From JAGDYD01 sp046536675 (GTDB taxonomy: Archaea; Micrarchaeota; Micrarchaeia; Micrarchaeales; CABMGC01): DNA of 26,665 bases. The stretch is from assembly GCA_046536675.1 (NCBI GenBank), contig JAWDMK010000008.1:1-26665 (forward strand). Reading direction: 5' to 3'. The position numbers and the translations under genes were made by a program. The notes under the pieces were generated by a model, which had not been told where the DNA came from, ran no database searches, and saw only the letters and a list, made by a program, of their open reading frames with translations. Position 1 is the first letter of the stretch. Every line of letters begins with the position of its first letter. Shown here piece after piece: positions 23,015 through 26,665 of this stretch.

Positions 23015-23405
23015 AGTTTTCAGTGGCTCATCGCTGCTAGGCACATCATGCATAGCAACTCCTGGCTTTCTCTGCCAGAATCCTATTCTTTCACCAAGTG
23101 GCACGTTAACCGCTACGATCGGGCAAGAGAATGGTTATACCGCATATAATGCATATTTCTACGTTTCTCCGCAGACCTCTAGTGTAGGTACTACAGGATT
23201 TCCAACATCAGCATATACATGTTCGCCAAGCGGAACTACTCTAAGCTCTGGACAAACAGTAACAATTTCATGCCCTACTGGCCTTTCTTCACCAACAATA
23301 GGCACTTCATTCTCTGGCTACATATGGCTTAACTACAGCTCAACAAGTGGTGGTCCAGCTACAATCTCACAGAAAATTGCAACAGTAATAGTAAAAGTCT
23401 CGTGA
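22911..23405 (+). CDS. Class III signal-peptide pilin-like protein, copy 2
   Basis: A 164-aa paralogue of copy 1, with the same MGKKFKA-QSAMEYLMTYGWA signal and first 49 residues almost unchanged. C47 and C55 are kept, but the mature domain after about residue 60 shares little beyond its Ser/Thr/Gly composition, a second pair of Cys (around AYTCSPS and ISCPTG) and the closing FSGYIWLNYSS and ATVIVKVS, which match FTGYVWLSYNS and ATIIVKVS of copy 1. The stop is one base from the convergent dph2 stop. It may be a second subunit or a variant of one pilus. Confidence 0.85.
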   Translation: MGKKFKAQSAMEYLMTYGWAILIIAVVLGALFSLGVFSGSSLLGTSCIATPGFLCQNPILSPSGTLTATIGQENGYTAYNAYFYVSPQTSSVGTTGFPTSAYTCSPSGTTLSSGQTVTISCPTGLSSPTIGTSFSGYIWLNYSSTSGGPATISQKIATVIVKVS

Positions 23406-23406
23406 T

Positions 23407-24321
23407 TTATTTTTTAATTTCTTTTTTCATTTTTAAGAGCTCTTCTAGCATAGCCGGGCTTAAAAGAGGTTTTCTAAGCCTTTCATAGTCTTCTGTTGCT
23501 ATCCTGGGGCATGCTGTATTGACAAAAGCATCTATCTCAAGCATGTTGTTTAAGGAATTGAAGTCAAATGTGTTTGATATAAGAATATAAGCGTTGAGCC
23601 CTTCCTTTTCAAGCTTGTTTTTCAATATTTTTGCAAGCTCTATATTATACTGGCCTATCTTTGAGCTAACCAATATGCCAAAGTTCTTTGCGTTCAGGCT
23701 ACTAAGTATTAAGCCCTTTTCAAGCTTCTTCCTCTTTTCCCTGTATTCATCAAGCCACATCATTTTATTAGCAAAAGGGTCTATTGAGAGAAAAGGTTTT
23801 GTTGTTGCATAAACAGCACCAAGCGGGTGGAATAAACCACCACCAAAGTATATGTGCACATCAACCTCTTTGTCTATGCTTGCAGCGCTTCCCGCATCGC
23901 AGCCAAGGATCTGGCCGTTGTACTTTGCAAAACCATATGGCTTGCCTATAAAAACAGTCTTTCCATTCTTTTCATAAAACTCTTTTATGCTTTGTAGTTG
24001 GTGAACATGCTGAACTGTAGTTACAATGCCTACCTTTTTGTAGTTAGTAATTAGGCTTAAGCTTTTCTCAAGTATAGATAGGTCAGCATCAATAGGATAT
24101 TCTACATATTCTACATTAAAGTCTACATGCATAAATTCAGCATGCCCGAAATGCACAATCTTATCTGCTCCTATCTGTTTTGCCTCATCTATAGCTACAT
24201 CACAAGCACCAAAGCTTGGTGATGCCGATATATATACTTCGTTGCCTTCTTTCTCCAGCTTTTTAGCATATTCTAAGGCATGTTGTTTAAGCCCTTCTGG
24301 AAACTGAAGCAAGATCTTCAT
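23407..24321 (-). CDS. dph2: Diphthamide synthase Dph2 (radical SAM-like 3-amino-3-carboxypropyl transferase)
   Basis: Dph2 performs the first step of diphthamide formation on elongation factor 2, transferring a 3-amino-3-carboxypropyl group from SAM with an unusual [4Fe-4S] cluster. The 304-aa protein has the three cluster cysteines spaced across the three domains: C40 (FGACD), C141 (LGCDAG) and C271 (NTACPRIA). The start motif ILLQFPEGL and HFGHAEF (57-63) are family features. Length is slightly below the usual 330-340 aa. It is convergent with the second pilin-like gene, with one base between stop codons. EF2 and the later enzymes are not in this window. Confidence 0.93.
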   Translation of the reverse strand: MKILLQFPEGLKQHALEYAKKLEKEGNEVYISASPSFGACDVAIDEAKQIGADKIVHFGHAEFMHVDFNVEYVEYPIDADLSILEKSLSLITNYKKVGIVTTVQHVHQLQSIKEFYEKNGKTVFIGKPYGFAKYNGQILGCDAGSAASIDKEVDVHIYFGGGLFHPLGAVYATTKPFLSIDPFANKMMWLDEYREKRKKLEKGLILSSLNAKNFGILVSSKIGQYNIELAKILKNKLEKEGLNAYILISNTFDFNSLNNMLEIDAFVNTACPRIATEDYERLRKPLLSPAMLEELLKMKKEIKK

Positions 24322-24367
24322 ATGCTTTACCTTTTGTCATAAAATTAGAAAAAGGATAAAAATAAAA

Positions 24368-24913
24368 TTATGCAGCATCCCCGTGCTCTCTTTCTATCTT
24401 CTCAGCAACTATCTTATATGTTCCAGAGAGCTTTGAGGCTGCCCTTTTTAGTGCGGTATAGGCTATCTTCCTTTTGCTTGAATCTATCTTAAGCTCGAAT
24501 ACAGGATCGCCTTCATATACCCTCGCCGCAACAGCTGAAGGCTTGCCAAATGCAAGGGTCATACCCTGCGAAATTCTGTCAGCACCTGCTCCGGTTGCCA
24601 TACGCTTCTCTCTTAATACATTGTGTGGGTATTTTATAACCCTAAAGAAATAATCACCAGGTGTTTCTTTCTCAAGATACTTGTTTGCAGCCTGTCTTGC
24701 GGCCTCTAGCGCATTTGATCTGAGCTGAATATCCTGTTCTGACTTAAGAAGGAACCTTGTGTCATAATCTGGTTTGTCAACGCCCATTCTGAATATAAGT
24801 AGGCTTGTGTGCGGCAAAGCCTTTATATAGTTCTTTTTAGGCTTTTTTATAGAATATCTAGCCCATGCCTGGCTGTTAAGCTTTCTTGTAGTTCTAGCTG
24901 GTCTTATTCTCAT
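24368..24913 (-). CDS. rpl10e: Large-subunit ribosomal protein L10e (uL16 family)
   Basis: uL16 sits near the peptidyl transferase centre and the tRNA elbow. The 181-aa protein has family features: MRIRPARTTRKL at the N terminus, LRSNALEAARQAANKYLEK (65-83), and the basic loop region YPHNVLREKRMATGAGADRIS (about 95-115), followed by GMTLAFGKPSA. Length is normal. AGGTG at 24919-24923 and a TATA-like ATTAAAATATG about 35 bases upstream support the start. The 62-aa gene upstream shares the strand and may be cotranscribed. Confidence 0.95.
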   Translation of the reverse strand: MRIRPARTTRKLNSQAWARYSIKKPKKNYIKALPHTSLLIFRMGVDKPDYDTRFLLKSEQDIQLRSNALEAARQAANKYLEKETPGDYFFRVIKYPHNVLREKRMATGAGADRISQGMTLAFGKPSAVAARVYEGDPVFELKIDSSKRKIAYTALKRAASKLSGTYKIVAEKIEREHGDAA

Positions 24914-24960
24914 AATAACACCTAGAGTAATTTATTAAGAAGGTTCATATTTTAATACCT
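24914..24960 (-). promoter_or_regulatory. Promoter and RBS of L10e
   Basis: AGGTG (24919-24923) lies five bases from the ATG on the minus strand, and ATTAAAATATG (about 24945-24957) can act as TATA box. The two fit a short leader. Confidence 0.5.
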
Positions 24961-24991
24961 TTCTTTCTTAAGCAAACCACAGCGCTTAGGC

Positions 24992-25180
24992 CTAAGACCT
25001 TATTTTTATCCTCTTTGGAATAGATCTATATATGCTGTTTATGAATTTGTTCTGCCTGCGACTCCACTCTTTGTTTGGGGTCTTCTTAATGTATTCAACG
25101 TATAAGTCAATATACCTGAGATTATCTAACAAATTTTGTCTTTTTCTCTCTTTGAGGGCCTTTACAAGATCACGTGCCAT
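24992..25180 (-). CDS. Small basic protein, function unknown
   Basis: A 62-aa, strongly basic protein (many Lys and Arg: ALKERKRQNLL, KKTPNKEWSRRQNKF, SIPKRIKIRS) with no membrane segment and a helical prediction by eye. No family recognised. Evidence that it is real: AGGTG at 25186-25190 five bases before ATG 25180, a TATA-like CTTATAAAAGG at 25223-25233, and the same strand as L10e. Its composition and setting suggest RNA or ribosome binding, as in other tiny ribosomal or assembly proteins; that is inference. A perfect palindrome CTTAGGCCTAAG (24985-24996) overlaps its stop codon. Confidence 0.7.
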   Translation of the reverse strand: MARDLVKALKERKRQNLLDNLRYIDLYVEYIKKTPNKEWSRRQNKFINSIYRSIPKRIKIRS

Positions 25181-25380
25181 TTATACACCTAATATCTGTT
25201 TAGCTGCTCTCTCCAGCCTAAGCCTTTTATAAGCTTCAATTTGTTTTTATCTAATACTCATACCTTATTAAATTATTTAACTCTTTCTTGGCTTTGCTTT
25301 GTTACCTTCTATTAGATTATAGAAAAGTATTTATATGTTTACTTAAATAAATAAATTGATAATAAAGTAAAAGTGATAAC
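25181..25380. promoter_or_regulatory. Divergent intergenic region (200 bases) upstream of the VirB2-like gene
   Basis: On the minus strand, CTTATAAAAGG (25223-25233) precedes the 62-aa gene. On the plus strand, two TATA-like sites (TATTTATATG 25328-25337, CTTAAATAAATA 25342-25353) and GTGAT at 25373-25377 precede ATG 25381. The section 25240-25325 holds no visible gene or structured RNA. Confidence 0.5.
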
Positions 25381-25728
25381 ATGCAAAGCAAATATAAGCA
25401 CGAAGTGCTCCGCACGATAATAGCACTGATACCTGGCGTTGCAAAGAGTTCTGCATTTGCATTTGATATTATAGGTACGCTAAGCTATACCCAGCAACTG
25501 CTCATGCACATTGGTCCTATGCTAAGCGCACTCCTATTTGTTATTGCAGGCATATTCTATGCGTTAGGTCAGCTTCTTCCGCCAGATAAAAGGGCAAGCT
25601 TCCATACAGCCTCTATAAACATAATAATAGGAGCGATAGTTGTTGCCGTTCTAGCAGTGGCTTCCAACAGTTTGGCTCTAGCGTCTACTCAATTGCTGAG
25701 CAACATTTCTACAAATTCAATAAGGTAA
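25381..25728 (+). CDS. VirB2/TrbC-like small membrane (pilin-like) protein
   Basis: A 115-aa protein with the layout of VirB2/TrbC pilins: an N-terminal signal-like segment (KYKHEVLRTIIALIPGVA, possible cleavage after SSAFA, 23-27), a first hydrophobic helix (about 42-66, LMHIGPMLSALLFVIAGIFY), a short positive loop PPDKRASFHTA (67-77), and a second helix (78-103, SINIIIGAIVVAVLAVAS) with a Gly and Ala pattern like the TrbC GxxI segment. Archaeal CedA1 and TedC pilins share this architecture. No sequence search was done, so homology is inferred from shape only. It starts a plus-strand operon with the polytopic gene four bases after its stop. Confidence 0.65.
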   Translation: MQSKYKHEVLRTIIALIPGVAKSSAFAFDIIGTLSYTQQLLMHIGPMLSALLFVIAGIFYALGQLLPPDKRASFHTASINIIIGAIVVAVLAVASNSLALASTQLLSNISTNSIR

Positions 25729-25732
25729 ATTT

Positions 25733-26665
25733 ATGAGTGCATTGCCTTTTGGCCTTTATGGCTTTGATATAGCAGTATTGCTAATAAGCATAATGCTTGC
25801 AATAAGTGGCATTATACTCGGCCTTGGTTATGCACTTGACGATAGAAAACTGAAGGAATTTGGAAAAAACGAGATATATCAGTCAATAATAAACGGAATG
25901 CTTGTTGGTGGCTTGCTTGTCTTGTTTGTTAATAATGGGCCTGTAGATAGCTTGATTAAATCTTTAGTCCCACCACATTCACAGTTCTCATGTCCAAGCT
26001 ATATGAGCAGCAATTTAGCTATTTGCTTTGCCTACTCTTACCTAGCCGGTTCTTTGCCATATACATTTATGGGAAGTGTGCATATTTCACTCTTGGAAAA
26101 GATTACTCTGCTTCTCTCTGCACTATTTTTGCTTAGCACAATACTCGGTGCTCTAGCGTCTTTGGATATAAATCTAATCATCGTTTCGCTTAATTTTTCA
26201 TTTATAATAAAGCCTTTTCTCAACGAGATACAGTATATAATAAACATACTTACTGCAACCGCTGTAAGTACCTCTGTGCAGGCATTGTTGCTTGTGTTTA
26301 TAGCTCTAACAGCGATCTCAATAATACTTCCGCTAGGTATAATACTAAGGAGCTTTTACCCTACAAGGAAGCTTGGTGGTTTTTTCATAGCTCTTGCAAT
26401 AGGCCTTTATGTTGTTTTTCCTTTATCCTATCTTTTTAACGCCATTCTGCTAAATTCATTCAATTCGGATTATAATGCAAGCAGTATAACTGTAGTTACT
26501 TCTAATGCCTCTTTATTTGAAAATCAGACAATATCGTCTATAGGCACTAATGCGACTTCTACTGATGTAATAAAATTGGAAAACAGCGCTGTAAAGCTTT
26601 TCTCATCGATAAGCAGTATATTAAATGGGCTTATTTCTTATGCCTCATCTCTTGTTATGCAAGTC
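25733..26665 (+). CDS. Large polytopic membrane protein (3' partial), VirB6/CedA-like candidate
   Basis: An open frame of 311 codons from ATG 25733 that runs to the window end without a stop. It has about seven hydrophobic segments: near residues 10-33, 50-68, 95-115, 120-142, 145-160, 165-207 and 213-240. A short basic loop lies before the last (SFYPTRKLGG), followed by GGFFIALAIGLYVVFPLSY. The final 70 residues visible are Ser/Asn-rich with sequons (NAS, NAS, NQT, NAT) and probably outside the cell. It follows the VirB2-like gene by four bases, so the two are one transcript. The number of helices and pairing with a VirB2-like gene suggest a VirB6/TrbL or CedA channel subunit; not established. 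Confidence 0.6.
   Translation, partial: MSALPFGLYGFDIAVLLISIMLAISGIILGLGYALDDRKLKEFGKNEIYQSIINGMLVGGLLVLFVNNGPVDSLIKSLVPPHSQFSCPSYMSSNLAICFAYSYLAGSLPYTFMGSVHISLLEKITLLLSALFLLSTILGALASLDINLIIVSLNFSFIIKPFLNEIQYIINILTATAVSTSVQALLLVFIALTAISIILPLGIILRSFYPTRKLGGFFIALAIGLYVVFPLSYLFNAILLNSFNSDYNASSITVVTSNASLFENQTISSIGTNATSTDVIKLENSAVKLFSSISSILNGLISYASSLVMQV

Noticed and set aside
24985..24996. Palindrome CTTAGGCCTAAG at the end of the 62-aa gene
   Set aside because: A perfect 12-base palindrome has no loop for a hairpin terminator and no repeat elsewhere in the window; chance occurrence is plausible.
1..26665. CRISPR array, tRNA genes, rRNA genes, transposase or prophage genes
   Set aside because: No regularly spaced repeats, cloverleaf-like GC-rich segments or recognisable mobile-element proteins were found in any gap or frame.

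Overview
The window is archaeal chromosomal DNA and reads as housekeeping sequence with a few accessory loci. Archaeal markers include hypusine-type aIF5A, ribosomal proteins S24e, S27ae and L10e, Hel308, a Nop-domain protein, archaeal class II GlyRS, NMD3, Dph2, SecF followed by SecD, class III signal-peptide pilins, FtsZ with SepF, TATA-like boxes and GGTG ribosome-binding sites. The base composition is AT-rich, genes are closely packed and often overlap by 1-14 nt, and several proteins are short for their family. This suggests a reduced genome such as a DPANN/ARMAN-like (Micrarchaeota-type) lineage; that placement is inference. No tRNA, rRNA, CRISPR array or transposase gene was seen, and no gene-free stretch exceeds 300 bases. 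The longest gaps are about 200 bases each, at 15151-15346, 17668-17866 and 25181-25380.

Layout. 1-3911: the tail of one FtsZ, a complete second FtsZ, then aIF5A, S24e, S27ae, a CPBP membrane protease and a TrmJ-like SPOUT methyltransferase, meeting the convergent sepF end to end. 4078-7629 (minus strand): Hel308, an HTH regulator and a two-pass membrane protein. 7707-10928 (plus): a KaiC/RadA-like ATPase, a membrane-anchored protein rich in Cys and N-glycosylation sequons, and a DHH/DHHA1 phosphoesterase. 10966-15150 (minus): a short Nop5-like protein, a two-repeat hypothetical protein, a 202-aa hypothetical protein and a radical SAM enzyme that looks like tetraether lipid synthase (Tes). 15347-22237 (plus): GlyRS with an OGG1-type glycosylase, a small membrane protein, then secF, secD, NMD3 and translin. 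22308-23405 (plus): two tandem pilin-like genes with identical 5' ends. 23407-25180 (minus): dph2, L10e and a small basic protein. 25381-end (plus): a small two-helix VirB2/TrbC-like protein and a large polytopic membrane protein cut by the window edge.

How the genes work together. FtsZ and SepF form a division module. aIF5A, S24e, S27ae, TrmJ, GlyRS, L10e, NMD3 and Dph2 serve translation and its modification. SecDF, the pilins, the sequon-rich proteins and the Tes candidate concern the envelope. The most promising undescribed material is the VirB2-like plus polytopic pair at the right edge, which resembles the start of a Ced/Ted-like or type IV secretion-like DNA transfer locus. Next come the Cys/sequon repeat protein tied to a KaiC-like ATPase, the Nop5 lacking its fibrillarin-binding half, and the tandem pilins.
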